A stretch of DNA of 64,000 nt from G963668345 sp965206025 (GTDB taxonomy: Bacteria; Acidobacteriota; Terriglobia; Bryobacterales; UBA6623). Shown here in pieces: positions 1 to 8,895 of the stretch (positions within the stretch are counted from its first letter, which is position 1; the number at the start of each line of letters is the position of its first letter). A model generated the notes under the pieces. The model was not told where the DNA came from. It was given only the letters and a program-made list of their open reading frames with translations, and made no database searches. The position numbers were made by a program, and so were the translations under genes. Location: assembly GCA_965206025.1 (NCBI GenBank), contig CBDBIU010000005.1, forward strand, positions 2,108,001-2,172,000, given 5' to 3'.

Positions 1-1
1 C

Positions 2-838
2 CCGCTCAAGCGGGGACGGAGTTTTACGGCGCGGGACGTCGAGGGGGCCCCGCGGGTGGCCATCGTCAACGAGGCGATGGCCAAGCGTTACTGGGCCGGT
101 CAAGACGTCCTTCACCGTCGCATGACGGCTCAGGAGACGTTTGACGCCGTTGCCGGCCACTGGGCGGAAGCGAGTTTCGAGGTTGTCGGCGTCGCCGCTG
201 ACGCAAGAACGCACTTACGCATAGCTCCCCTTCCGACCCTCTACCTGCCCTATGCGCAGCAAGAAAGAACCATGGCGGACGCGGACGCTCGCTTTCGTCT
301 GAACTTTACGTCGGTGGTTCGAACCCGCGGAGACCCGGCGACGCTGGCGTCCGCCGCGCGGCGGGCCGTTTGGCAAGTGGACCCGGAGCAACCGATTAGC
401 GGCATCGAGCCCCTGAGCGCGCAGATGGATCGTCCACTCGAGCAGCCCCGCTTCTACACCCGGCTGCTAAGCGCTTTTGCGGCAGCGGCTTTTGGCTTGG
501 CTCTGATCGGCGTCTATGGCGTAACGAGCTACTCGGTGGCCAAGCGGCGTCACGAGATCGGCATTAGGATGTCCCTCGGCGCCGACAAGACCGTGGTCGA
601 GCGGATGATTCTCAAGCAGGGCCTGAAGCTCACCCTGGCGGCGGTCGCCATCGGCGTGGCGGCATCGCTGGGCCTCACCCGCTTTCTCCGCGGCTTGCTC
701 TTCGAGGTGCAGCCCCACGATCCACTAACGTTCCTCATCGTTTGCCTGGCGGTAGTCGCGGTGGCGCTGGCGGCGTGCTACATTCCGGCTCGCCGGGCGA
801 CCAAAGTGGATCCTCTCGTTGCTCTGCGGCATGAATAG
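2..838 (+). CDS. ABC transporter permease, MacB/FtsX type (ADOP-like), C-terminal part
   Basis: The reading frame is open from base 2, so the gene runs off the left edge; the GTG at 56 is an internal valine and not the start. The visible 278 residues hold the end of the periplasmic MacB-type core domain (a VAIVNEAMAKRYW-like motif near the edge) followed by the FtsX domain with three membrane segments, the conserved RRHEIGIRMSLGA-type loop and the closing ARRATKVDPLVALR signature. This ending is typical of ADOP permeases, which are abundant in Acidobacteria, have two FtsX domains and usually stand without their own ATPase. The substrate cannot be told from the sequence. No ATPase gene is visible downstream. 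Confidence 0.9.
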   Translation, partial: PLKRGRSFTARDVEGAPRVAIVNEAMAKRYWAGQDVLHRRMTAQETFDAVAGHWAEASFEVVGVAADARTHLRIAPLPTLYLPYAQQERTMADADARFRLNFTSVVRTRGDPATLASAARRAVWQVDPEQPISGIEPLSAQMDRPLEQPRFYTRLLSAFAAAAFGLALIGVYGVTSYSVAKRRHEIGIRMSLGADKTVVERMILKQGLKLTLAAVAIGVAASLGLTRFLRGLLFEVQPHDPLTFLIVCLAVVAVALAACYIPARRATKVDPLVALRHE

Positions 839-904
839 CCGGGCGCATTTGTATGTAACAGAGATTACGTTCCGGGACCTGTTTTCACGCTGCGGGGTGT
901 ACGA

Positions 905-1104
905 AGTTGATGGCGACTCACCGTGGTCACGGCGCCTGGGGCGAAAAGTCCGCCGGCCGCGGGTCGCGGCGACAGCTCATGTAGATCGTCCTGCTTGCAG
1001 ATCGTGAGGCAAGCGGGCGCAGTCAAAACGCACCCCCCCCACGTCTCGAATGGCGGGGCTTTTCTCCTCCTCCTCCGCCGGCCGCTGGTGAGAAACGCGG
1101 GCTA
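905..1104. mobile_element. MITE-like element, family 1b, copy A
   Basis: The stretch matches 3022-3205 in the same orientation: both contain a TCACGGCG...TGGGGCGAAAAG block, a GGCAAGCGGGCGC block and end in a GCGGGCTAG tip. The right tip (GGTGAGAAACGCGGGCTAG) is the terminus seen at many other places in the window, and TA follows the GC-rich tip. The left border is eroded and only approximate. No coding capacity. Confidence 0.6.
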
Positions 1105-1305
1105 GCTGCTGGCCGCCGAGCGCTCGGAAACCGTAAAGCGCTCCAGCACGCCGAGGAATTCTCGAGCCCTCAAACCGCCTATGCGCACAGGCTTCTCGCT
1201 GTCTGCTACCCGAATCACGACGTCGCCGTTCTCATTGATTTCGACTTCGTGAATCGCTTGGACATTGACAATGCGGTTAGCTATTCGGATGAAGAGTTTT
1301 TCCAT
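1102..1305 (-). CDS. Small hypothetical protein, 67 aa
   Basis: Starting from the internal ATG at 1305, this frame gives MEKLFIRIANRIVNVQAI and continues with a compact alternating hydrophobic/charged pattern, as expected for a small all-beta or alpha/beta domain. The longer frame upstream has no coding character, so I chose this start. Proteins of this style (IRIANRIVNV...EVEINENGDVVIRV) occur as short conserved hypotheticals; I cannot name a function. The TAG stop lies inside the CTAG tip of the adjacent MITE-like element, so the original C-terminus may have been changed by that insertion. There is no clear ribosome binding site. Confidence 0.6.
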   Translation of the reverse strand: MEKLFIRIANRIVNVQAIHEVEINENGDVVIRVADSEKPVRIGGLRAREFLGVLERFTVSERSAASS

Positions 1306-1404
1306 GACTGTAGCGCGACCACCAAGTTTCAGTGTATACCTTGTTCGGCCCAGTGGGAAGAGGGAGTCTTGTCTCATGCAAGATGAGTCTGAACGAGGAG
1401 TTTG

Positions 1405-2932
1405 TTTCTCACACAAGATGAGCCTGAAGGATCGGGGAGTGGGCATGCTGGGAATTGACTATCCAAGTGCAAAACACCAGCAAGCTGAACCTGCAACAGA
1501 TCCAGCAGTTTCTCCACTCCAGCGAGGAGATTCGATTCAAAGGCAAAGGGCGGGCCGAGATCTACACGTGGGTGGCGCGCACGCTTCGCCAGCACGGCTA
1601 CAGCCGCCAAAACCGCGCCGACAAAGGGCTGCTGCGGCAGTATCTGGTCAAGATGACCGGACTGAGCCGGGCGCAAATCACGCGGCTGATCCAGCAGTAC
1701 CGGCAGGGCGGAGAACTCCAACCCGCCCGCTACCGGCGGCATCGCTTTGCCCGCAAGTACACGCCCGCCGACGTCGAACTGCTGGCGGCGGTGGACGAGG
1801 CCCACGAAACCCTCAGCGGCCCGGCCACGCGCAAGATCCTCGAGCGGGAATACCAGCAGTACCAGCAGCGCGAATACGAGCGGCTGGCGGGGATCTCGGT
1901 GGCCCAGATCTATCGCCTGCGGCGGCGCAGAGCCTACCGCCAGCGGCGGCTGCATTTCACCAAGACCCGGCCCACGGCGGTGTCGATCGGCGAGCGGCGC
2001 CGGCCCGACCCGCAAGGCCAACCCGGCTTTCTGCGAGTGGATACGGTGCATCAAGGGGATCGCGATGGCGTCAAGGGCGTCTACCACATCAATGCCGTGG
2101 ATGAAGTCACCCAGTGGCAAGTGGTCGGCGCCACGCCCGCGATCAGTGAAGCCTGGCTGGAGCCGTTGCTGAAAGCCATGATCGAGCAGTTTCCCTTTCG
2201 TATCCGCGGCTTCCATTCCGACAACGGCAGCGAGTTCCTCAATCGCACGGTGGAGAAGCTATTGAACAAGCTGCTGATCGAACAGACCAAGTCGCGTCCG
2301 CGGCACTCCAACGACAACGGCTTGGTGGAATCGAAAAACGGCGCGGTGATCCGCAAACACATGGGATATACGTACATCGCGGCGCCGCACGCGGGGCGCA
2401 TCCAGCGCTTCTACCAACAGCACTTCAATCCCTATTTGAACTTCCACCGGCCCTGCGGACAGCCCGAGATCAAGACCGACGCCAAAGGCAAGCAGAAGCG
2501 GGTGTACCGCCACTACCAGACGCCTTGGGAATCTTTCGAGAAGTTGCCCGAGGCCGCCAGCTATCTCAAGCCAGGGCAGAGGCTGGAGGCTCTGGGCCGC
2601 ATTGCCCAGGCCGAAAGCGACACGGCGGCGGCCCGCCGGATGCAGCGAGCCAAGCAGAAGCTGTTTGCCAGTTTCCGTTCCGCGAACACGCCGTGCTGAA
2701 CAGCAGGAAGAGGGCTGTGGAAATGACGGGCGATGGAAAACGAGGAAAACCAAAACCAGGTTTCCCTTCGTTTCCCACCGCCCTTGGAAATCGCTCCGCG
2801 ATTCCCACAATCCCACAACCCCGACGACGATTCTCCCCTTCCCAAAACTCAAAATCAAAAAGCCCGAAAGGAGCCCCAGCGACTCAAAAAGCCCCAACCC
2901 CCGTCTTCAGGCTCATCCTTCGATGAGAAAAT
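1405..2932 (+). mobile_element. Insertion sequence with one rve-type transposase
   Basis: The transposase gene lies between inverted ends: GATGAGCCTGAAG at 1417-1429 and its reverse complement at 2905-2917, each preceded on the outside by a TTTCTCA-like motif, giving imperfect inverted repeats of about 33 bp. A second, diverged copy of the left-end motif (CAAGATGAGTCTGAA) lies at about 1379-1393, outside the main left end. The exact outer tips and a target duplication could not be fixed by eye. Confidence 0.7.
1455..2699 (+). CDS. DDE (integrase-core) transposase
   Basis: The 414-residue protein begins at a TTG. The N-terminal third is helical and DNA-binding (helix-turn-helix around LSRAQITRLIQQYR). 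An integrase core follows with the catalytic triad visible as D196 (FLRVDTVHQGD), D256 (FHSDNGSEF) and E292 (GLVESKNG), and a C-terminal basic tail. The layout resembles IS481/ISNCY-type rve transposases; I do not assign a family firmly. The frame is intact, so the element may be active. The nearby HOT gene on the other strand is unaffected. Confidence 0.9.
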   Translation: MTIQVQNTSKLNLQQIQQFLHSSEEIRFKGKGRAEIYTWVARTLRQHGYSRQNRADKGLLRQYLVKMTGLSRAQITRLIQQYRQGGELQPARYRRHRFARKYTPADVELLAAVDEAHETLSGPATRKILEREYQQYQQREYERLAGISVAQIYRLRRRRAYRQRRLHFTKTRPTAVSIGERRRPDPQGQPGFLRVDTVHQGDRDGVKGVYHINAVDEVTQWQVVGATPAISEAWLEPLLKAMIEQFPFRIRGFHSDNGSEFLNRTVEKLLNKLLIEQTKSRPRHSNDNGLVESKNGAVIRKHMGYTYIAAPHAGRIQRFYQQHFNPYLNFHRPCGQPEIKTDAKGKQKRVYRHYQTPWESFEKLPEAASYLKPGQRLEALGRIAQAESDTAAARRMQRAKQKLFASFRSANTPC

Positions 2933-3021
2933 GCTGAGGGGCAGCGGCGGGACGGGCAGGTTGGTCCGGGGGGTTCGTCTTACGACCGGAGTAAGATCCG
3001 ACCGGCAGGATCGCCAGTCTA

Positions 3022-3205
3022 TAGTCCACCTTTCTCGCCACTGTCACGGCGATTGGGGCGAAAAGCCCCGTCTCAAGGGCTCGCGGCAACAGCCTGTGCA
3101 GATCGCACGGCTTACCGTTAAGGCAAGCGGGCGCGATCAATCGTGCCCCTACATTTCGAACGGCGGGCGCTCGCTCCACTGCTGCTAGCACCGAAATGCG
3201 GGCTA
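3022..3205. mobile_element. MITE-like element, family 1b, copy B
   Basis: The element is bounded by TA at 3022-3023 and 3204-3205. Its left tip (TAGTCCACCTTTCTCGCCACTG) and right tip (ATGCGGGCTAG) are imperfect inverted repeats of the tip shared by family 1. The interior is unlike the interior of the family 1a copies at 33919 and 43357 but like copy A at 905-1104. It encodes nothing and lies just past the end of the HOT gene. Confidence 0.65.
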
Positions 3206-3228
3206 GACTCGGGCGTCGTCACGGCCGG

Positions 3229-4506
3229 CTACCAGGCCATCATGGCGTCTTCGAACAGTTTCGCCAGATCCTCGGGGCCGGCGGGGCGGGGGGACAGCTT
3301 GGTTACGCGGTGCTGAGGCAGCGTGCCCTCGACGAGGGAGGGTATGTCGTCAGTCGTGTAGCCCACGGCTTGCAGACCGTTCGGAACGCTTAGGCGTTGC
3401 ATGAATGTAACGATCCGATCAGCGAGGATCTTGCCGGCGTCGTTCGACTGAGCGCCCGACACGTCGGCACCCAACGCTTCGGCGGCGGCCAGATGACGCT
3501 CCGGGCAGGCCCGCGAGGTAAAACGGAAGACCGCCGGTGCGTTCAAGATAACGGAGATGCCGTGAGGGATCAGGGCCTTGCCAACGTTATAGCCCGGAGG
3601 CCGATAGGTCTTGACCTGGCTCGATACGGGGTAGGACATGCCGTGCGGGAGATGCACGCCGGCGTTGCCGAACCCCACGCCGGCATAGGAGGCGGCCAGC
3701 AGCATCTTGCCGCGCGCTTCGTCGTCGCCGGGGTCCTCGACGGCGCGAGGCAGATACTCGCGCACCATCCGCAATGCTTCTAAAGACCAAATATCGCTGA
3801 TCGGATTCGACCCCTGGTAGGCCGGGCGCAGGATGGGCCGCTCGGGCCGAGGCCGCTCGGTAAACGGGAGCGCCGTATAGGACTCGACGGCGTGGGAAAG
3901 CACGTCGAGCCCCGTCGCGGCGGCCACCTCGGGCGGCAGAGAGCGCGTGTTCTCCGGATCGAGGATGCCGAGCGTCGGTTTCAGCCGGCGGTGAGCGATC
4001 CCCGTCTTGGCGTGCATTTCGACCAGGTCGAAAATGGCCACCCCGGTTGTTTCGCTTCCCGTCCCGGCCGTCGTCGGAACGGCGAACAGCGGCTTCAAGG
4101 GACCCGGAATGGGAAGCCCCTTCCCGATCGGCGGGTTCACGTAGTCGAGGAAATCAGCCGGATAGCTTGAGTAAAGATTGGCGGCCTTGGCGGTGTCGAT
4201 GGTCGAACCGCCCCCGACGGCCACGAATGCCTCGAAGGGTTGGGAGTTCGCAAACTGAATCGCTTCCTGAAAGGATTGATCGGTGGGCTCGACGCGGACG
4301 CTGTCAAAAAGAGAATAAGAGATTTTTTGGTCTTCTAAGACTTCGCGGACCGTGTGGACCGGAGCCAGACCCGCCAGGTTGGCGTCGGTAAACAGGGCGA
4401 CTCGTTGCACCCGCTGGTCGGCCAGCTCCAGACCGATTTCGCGAGTGACGCCGGCGCCGTAGCGGATGTTCGAGGTGGCCATCTCAACGGCGGATTCGCG
4501 TTCCAT
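3229..4506 (-). CDS. Hydroxyacid-oxoacid transhydrogenase (ADHFE1-type iron-containing ADH)
   Basis: The 425-residue protein is a full-length group III (iron-containing) alcohol dehydrogenase. Its sequence follows the human ADHFE1/HOT pattern closely: AVEMATSNIRYGAGVTREIG at the N-terminus, the VGGGSTIDTAKAANLY nucleotide-binding loop, TTAGTGSETTGVAIF, DVLSHAVESYTALPF, RPAYQGSNPISDIWSLEALR, GNAGVHLPHGMSYP and the C-terminal TLPQHRVTKLSPRP. HOT oxidises 4-hydroxybutyrate to succinate semialdehyde while reducing 2-oxoglutarate to 2-hydroxyglutarate, without free NAD. Metal ligands fall in the DVLSHAVE and HLPHGMSYP histidines. An AAGGA ribosome binding site supports the ATG at 4506. The aldehyde dehydrogenase next door on the same strand would suit disposal of a semialdehyde; that link is inference. 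Confidence 0.9.
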   Translation of the reverse strand: MERESAVEMATSNIRYGAGVTREIGLELADQRVQRVALFTDANLAGLAPVHTVREVLEDQKISYSLFDSVRVEPTDQSFQEAIQFANSQPFEAFVAVGGGSTIDTAKAANLYSSYPADFLDYVNPPIGKGLPIPGPLKPLFAVPTTAGTGSETTGVAIFDLVEMHAKTGIAHRRLKPTLGILDPENTRSLPPEVAAATGLDVLSHAVESYTALPFTERPRPERPILRPAYQGSNPISDIWSLEALRMVREYLPRAVEDPGDDEARGKMLLAASYAGVGFGNAGVHLPHGMSYPVSSQVKTYRPPGYNVGKALIPHGISVILNAPAVFRFTSRACPERHLAAAEALGADVSGAQSNDAGKILADRIVTFMQRLSVPNGLQAVGYTTDDIPSLVEGTLPQHRVTKLSPRPAGPEDLAKLFEDAMMAW

Positions 4507-4780
4507 TCGATGTTCCTTCGGCGCTCCTTGGGTCGCGCAAGTCTGTCGGGGATTTCAGAACTGGTTTTCAGGCCTGCCCCAGCCCGCGCGGCGTACTGCC
4601 ACTGAGCTGCAGCACGACACACGGGGAACCGCTTGCTCCACGGCGCGCTAGCAGGGCTTTGAAAAAATGGACGCTGTACCGAGCGCCGGGCAATCTCTTC
4701 TCAACTCAAAGGACCTACACAGAGAATAAGCGGAGCCGCCGCGGATCACCGTTCCGCTCCTGGCCTGGATCGCAGCTTTG

Positions 4781-6352
4781 TCAGGTCCTGTAAACCGTTC
4801 CGTCCCAGGTGCCGACTTTGGTTTCTTTCTTCTCCTCTTCGCTGAACCAGTGGGACGTGACGGCCTTGGTTTCGGTGTAGAACCTGATGCCGTCCTCGCC
4901 CATCACGTGAAGGTCGCCGAAGAAGGAGTTCTTATGTCCGGTGAACGGGAAGACCGACGCCGGAACGGGGATACCCACGTTGACGCCGACCATGCCGGCC
5001 TGGCTGCGGCGCGCGAATTCGCGGGCGTAGTGGCCGTTTTGGGTGTAAATGGTCGCTCCGTTCCCGAATTCGCTGCTGTTCATGACGGCGAGGCCTTCCT
5101 CGAAATCCTTGACCCGCTTGATACACAAGACTGGCCCGAAGATTTCGTCGACGCCCACGCGCATCTCGGGCGTCACCTGATCGAAGATCGTCGGGCCGAC
5201 GAAGAATCCGTCTTCGTAGCCTTCGACCTTGGCCTCCCGGCCGTCGAGGACGAGTTCAGCGCCTTCCTCGACGCCCTTGTCAATCCAGCCGGTTACTGAC
5301 TCCTTCAGATCCGGCGAGACGAGCGGGCCGATTTCGGTTTCCGGATCCCACGAGGGGCCCATCTTGCGCTCACGGGCGAACTTGACCAGGTAGGCGACGA
5401 GTTGATCGGCCACCGACTCCTCCACGCACAAGGCGGGCAGAGCCATGCAGCGCTGCCCGGCACAGCCGAAGGCGGAGTTGATGATGCCGCGCGCGGAACG
5501 TTCCAGGGCGCAATCCTTGAGTACCAGAGCGTGATTTTTGGCCTCGGTCAGGCACTGCACGCGTTTGCCGTGAAGGGCCGCAGTCTCGTAGATGTGCTTG
5601 CCTACCTCGGTCGAGCCCACAAAAGTGACGCCCTTCACGTCGGGATGACTCAGCAGAACCTCCGCTTCCGTGCGCCGGCAGGTCACCAGGTTGACCACGC
5701 CGTTCGGCATGCCGGCTTCCTGCAGAAGTTCGAGCATCCGGATGCCGGTCTGGGGAACCATGCTGGCTGCCTTGAGGACGAACGTGTTGCCGGTGGTGAT
5801 CGCTAGCGGGATCATCCAGCCAAAGGGGATCATCGCGGGGAAATTAAAAGGTGCGATGCCGGCGAAGACTCCGATCGGCTCGCGGTAGGTGACGGTGTCA
5901 TGTCCTTTGGACACGGTCATCAGCGAGCGGCCTTGCATGGTGACCGGCACGGCGCAGGCCAATTCGACAACCTCGATAGCCTTCAGGACGTCTCCGCGGG
6001 CCTCTTGCAAATTCTTGCTCATCTCGGTGGCCAACAACGTGGCCAGCTCGTCCACATGCGCGTCGAGGATCGCCTTGTACCGAAACATGAGCTGGGCGCG
6101 CGCGCCCACCGGCGTAGCCGACCACTCCGCGAAAGCCGACTGCGCGGCGGCGACGGCGTCCTCGACTTCCTTCGCCGTGCAGCACGGCGCCTCGGCCATG
6201 ACTTCACCCGTGCTCGAGTTGTACACCGGCATGTACTTTCCCGAGGACGTATCGCGCCACTCGCCGTTGACGCAGAACTTCAGTTTTCTTGGGGTGCTTT
6301 TAGTCTGTTCTTCCGTTACGGGGAGGTCCTGGACGGCGGTGTTATCGGCCAT
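4781..6352 (-). CDS. mmsA: CoA-acylating methylmalonate-semialdehyde dehydrogenase
   Basis: The 523-residue aldehyde dehydrogenase has the hallmarks of the MmsA/IolA branch: PFNFPAMIPFGWMIPLAI, the catalytic cysteine in GCAGQRCMALP, and IPVPASVFPFTGHKNSFFGD near the C-terminus. The enzyme oxidises methylmalonate semialdehyde (valine catabolism) or malonate semialdehyde to propionyl-CoA or acetyl-CoA with loss of CO2. It carries an N-terminal extension of about 25 residues. AAGGAGTG nine bases before the ATG at 6352 is a strong ribosome binding site and fixes the start. A 274-bp gap separates it from the HOT gene downstream, so a shared transcript is possible but not certain. Confidence 0.93.
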   Translation of the reverse strand: MADNTAVQDLPVTEEQTKSTPRKLKFCVNGEWRDTSSGKYMPVYNSSTGEVMAEAPCCTAKEVEDAVAAAQSAFAEWSATPVGARAQLMFRYKAILDAHVDELATLLATEMSKNLQEARGDVLKAIEVVELACAVPVTMQGRSLMTVSKGHDTVTYREPIGVFAGIAPFNFPAMIPFGWMIPLAITTGNTFVLKAASMVPQTGIRMLELLQEAGMPNGVVNLVTCRRTEAEVLLSHPDVKGVTFVGSTEVGKHIYETAALHGKRVQCLTEAKNHALVLKDCALERSARGIINSAFGCAGQRCMALPALCVEESVADQLVAYLVKFARERKMGPSWDPETEIGPLVSPDLKESVTGWIDKGVEEGAELVLDGREAKVEGYEDGFFVGPTIFDQVTPEMRVGVDEIFGPVLCIKRVKDFEEGLAVMNSSEFGNGATIYTQNGHYAREFARRSQAGMVGVNVGIPVPASVFPFTGHKNSFFGDLHVMGEDGIRFYTETKAVTSHWFSEEEKKETKVGTWDGTVYRT

Positions 6353-6694
6353 GACGGTTCACTCCTTTGGTTGGGGGTTGACGCTCGATCGGTGCGGAGA
6401 ACAGGCGTCCCCGCACACTCGTTCATGATAACATCCGCGGGCGCGATCCGGCTTCGGCAGAAGGCCTGGCGGGGGTCGATCACCCAAGCGTTCCTCGGGG
6501 GAGACCTGCCCGCGCGGGAGGGTTCGGACCCGCCTACCTACACCTGCCCCATCCGCGGGCAAGCGCCCCGTAATCGTTCGCGTCCAATGCGTGAAGGCGA
6601 GTCCATGGGGTGCGAGCCGCCCCGTGTTACGATGTGCCCTAGGCTGAAGCAGCTGACTTCGGCCTGTCACCTGACGGGAAAAGGAGGCAACTCT
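6353..6694. other. Divergent intergenic region, 342 bp
   Basis: The region separates two divergent genes (mmsA leftward, the DinB gene rightward) and must hold both promoters. I see the two ribosome binding sites at its edges but no confident -35/-10 pair, riboswitch fold or repeat. Confidence 0.4.
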
Positions 6695-7258
6695 ATGATC
6701 ACATCACGTACCGTTCAGTGGTTGCTGGTAGCCACGTTTTGCTTCACGGCTATTGCTCGTGCCGACTCGCATGCCCCGACGAGCGGATTCCGCGCGGAGT
6801 TTCTCGGCCATGTCGAGGGGGCGGAGAAAAAACTCCTCGACCTGGCCGCGGCTTTTCCGGCGGAGAAGTATAGTTGGCGACCCGCCGAGGGTATTCGTTC
6901 CGTTGGAGAATCGCTGATGCATATCGCCGCCGCGAATTATTTTCTCGCCGGCATGGTCGGGACGCCCGTTCCCGAAGGTATCGAGCCGCAAGGTTTAGAA
7001 AAGTCAATCACCAAGAAACAGGACGTGATCGAAGCTCTCAGGAAGTCGCTAGCCCACGCGCGCCAAGCCGCCCTCAACGTATCGGACGAAGACGTGGATA
7101 AGGCGGTCAAGCTGTTCGGACGTGACAGTACCTACCGCGGAGTCTTTCTGGTTATGCTCGGGCACATCAGCGAGCATCTCGGGCAGTCGATCGCCTACGC
7201 TCGCATGAACGGCGTCGTCCCCCCCTGGTCGACCGGAGGGGGAGAGGGCGGGGGGTAG
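6695..7258 (+). CDS. Exported DinB-family protein
   Basis: The 187-residue protein starts at the ATG at 6695, preceded by AAGGAGG at 6681-6687. A signal peptide (WLLVATFCFTAIARA) precedes a DinB-like four-helix domain. It shows the family's three spaced histidines: one in the early GHVEGAEKK helix, one in SVGESLMHIAAANYF and one in LGHISEHLGQSIAYARMNGVVPPW. The last motif is typical of DinB proteins, which bind a divalent metal and often act as thiol transferases or remain uncharacterised. Export to the periplasm is predicted from the leader. A larger frame running back to 5900 is only antisense overlap of mmsA. Confidence 0.85.
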   Translation: MITSRTVQWLLVATFCFTAIARADSHAPTSGFRAEFLGHVEGAEKKLLDLAAAFPAEKYSWRPAEGIRSVGESLMHIAAANYFLAGMVGTPVPEGIEPQGLEKSITKKQDVIEALRKSLAHARQAALNVSDEDVDKAVKLFGRDSTYRGVFLVMLGHISEHLGQSIAYARMNGVVPPWSTGGGEGGG

Positions 7259-7436
7259 GCTGGGACCGCCCGTTCGCCCGGCGGCCCTCCGGCCAGCCCA
7301 TTCGGCCGTAAAACGGATCGTATACCGTGTTTCACCTTTTCGTCCGCGCGAGGGGTTTAGAAAAGACCGCAGGTCTGGGCCAAACGGCCCGTCGAGCCCG
7401 GTGCTACGGGACTCACGTTTTGGGGGCGATTGGAGG

Positions 7437-7456
7437 GGGCACGGCATGCCGTGCCC
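7437..7456. repeat. Perfect 20-bp palindrome
   Basis: GGGCACGGCATGCCGTGCCC is identical to its reverse complement. The same CGGCATGCCGTGCCC core occurs inside the family 2 repeat at 34131-34145, so this may be a relic of such a repeat. It lies in the 260-bp gap between the convergent DinB and rdgB genes. Confidence 0.5.
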
Positions 7457-7519
7457 GAAGTTCCCCACCGTCCACCCGGCTTCTAAATATACTTGACCGA
7501 ATTTTGTGAAACGGACTAC

Positions 7520-8134
7520 TTAGGCTCGATTCCGCAACCAAGCCAGCATTTTTCGGAATGCTTCGCCGCGGTGACTGACGCGCCACTTTTCCGACGGGGC
7601 CAGTTGCGCGAAACTCTTGCCCAATAGGGGATCGAGGAAAAGCGGGTCGTAGCCAAACCCTGCTTCCCCCACAGGCCGCTCGAGGATGATTCCCTCCGCG
7701 TCGGCGCGAAACACGCCGAGCAAGTCGTCTTTGCACGCGAGCGCGATGCAGCAAACGAATCGCGCGGTTCGCTTGCTCGGAGGCAGAGCTTTTAGCTTCT
7801 CCAGCAGCAAGGCATTGTTACCCTGGTCGTCGGCGTCCGGGCCGGCGAAGCGAGCCGAACGAACCCCGGGTTCGCCTCTCAGCGCGTCGACAACGAGACC
7901 GGAGTCATCGGCGAAAACCAGAGGCGCTTGACGAGGGGATTCTCCCGTCGCCGAAGCCGCGGAGTGGCTATAGCAGAGCGCTTTCGCTTCGGCATTGTCC
8001 TCGAAGGTCTCCCCGTCTTCGAGACAGGGCAGGGGAGGCAACCGGCGAATCACAATATCGGGCCCCGCGGCTTGTTGAAACTCTCGCTGTTTGCCCGCGT
8101 TGCTGGTGGCGCAGAATAACTCGATCCGCTTCAC
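7520..8134 (-). CDS. rdgB: Non-canonical purine NTP pyrophosphatase (RdgB/HAM1)
   Basis: The 204-residue protein matches the Ham1 family in length and motifs: the N-terminal ATSNAGKQREF (typically (S/T)xNxxK), SGLVVDALRGEPGVRSARFAG, and GFGYDPLFLDPLLGKSFAQL followed by EKWRVSHRGEAF. It hydrolyses dITP, dXTP and ITP to monophosphates and so keeps deaminated purines out of DNA and RNA. The start is a GTG whose GTGA overlaps the stop of the RNase PH gene, indicating translational coupling. The rph-rdgB pairing is common in bacteria. Confidence 0.95.
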   Translation of the reverse strand: MKRIELFCATSNAGKQREFQQAAGPDIVIRRLPPLPCLEDGETFEDNAEAKALCYSHSAASATGESPRQAPLVFADDSGLVVDALRGEPGVRSARFAGPDADDQGNNALLLEKLKALPPSKRTARFVCCIALACKDDLLGVFRADAEGIILERPVGEAGFGYDPLFLDPLLGKSFAQLAPSEKWRVSHRGEAFRKMLAWLRNRA

Positions 8135-8859
8135 AAGGAAATGACTTTTCGCTGCGCCTTGATCAGTTCTTCGATACCCAGGGCGGCCAGATTCAGAAGC
8201 TCTGCAAGCTGATCCTTGGCAAATACCTTGCCCTCGGCCGTGGCCTGCACCTCAACGTACTCCCCGGCCGAGGTCATGGCGACGTTCATGTCCACGTCCG
8301 CGCGGGAGTCTTCTTCGTAGCAGAGATCGAGCAGCGGCGCGCCGTCGACAATGCCCACGCTCGTGGATGCCAGATAGCGCCCGAGAGGCATCGCCGGGAT
8401 CATCTGGAATTCGACCATCTGCTTGAGCGCCAAGGCGAGCGCAACCCAGCCTCCGGTGATCGACGCTGTCCGCGTGCCCCCGTCGGCTTGAAGGACGTCA
8501 CAGTCGATGTAGATCGTTCTCTCACCCAGCGTGTCGAGGTCGGTCACCGAGCGAAGGCAGCGCCCGATCAGGCGCTGAATTTCAGACGTCCTTCCTCCAA
8601 CGCGGCCGCGGCTCACCTCCCGCGGCGTGCGGGTCGAGGTAGAACGAGGCAGCATGGCGTACTCCGCTGTCACCCAGCCCTTGCCCGTCCCGCGAAGGAA
8701 CGTGGGGACCGTTTGTTCCACCGAGGCCGCGCAGACGACCTTCGTGTGTCCGACTTCAATGAGAGCGGAGCCTTCCGCCGTGGGGAGGAATCCCGGAGTG
8801 ATGATGAGCGGACGGGCCTCGTCAGCCCGCCGTCCGTCACTGCGCATACCAGTCACCAT
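8131..8859 (-). CDS. rph: Ribonuclease PH
   Basis: The 242-residue protein is a full-length RNase PH. It carries the N-terminal MRSDGRRADEARPL, the TKVVCAASVEQTVP strand, GWVTAEYAMLPRSTSTR with the conserved arginine loop, GRTSEIQRLIGRCLR and the DCDVLQADGGTRTASITGG phosphate-binding signature. It trims tRNA 3' ends phosphorolytically. The ATG at 8847 (MRSDGRR) matches usual family starts; the ATG at 8859 adds four residues, and neither has a strong ribosome binding site. It overlaps rdgB by four bases and follows a small membrane protein gene by 36 bp. Confidence 0.95.
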   Translation of the reverse strand: MVTGMRSDGRRADEARPLIITPGFLPTAEGSALIEVGHTKVVCAASVEQTVPTFLRGTGKGWVTAEYAMLPRSTSTRTPREVSRGRVGGRTSEIQRLIGRCLRSVTDLDTLGERTIYIDCDVLQADGGTRTASITGGWVALALALKQMVEFQMIPAMPLGRYLASTSVGIVDGAPLLDLCYEEDSRADVDMNVAMTSAGEYVEVQATAEGKVFAKDQLAELLNLAALGIEELIKAQRKVISL

Positions 8860-8895
8860 CGCGTGCTCGACATGGAAAGGATAGCCGCACGTGTT

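Noticed and set aside
5900..6694. Long plus-strand open frame leading into the DinB gene
   Set aside because: It is antisense to mmsA and shows no protein-like pattern before the ATG at 6695, which has a strong ribosome binding site.
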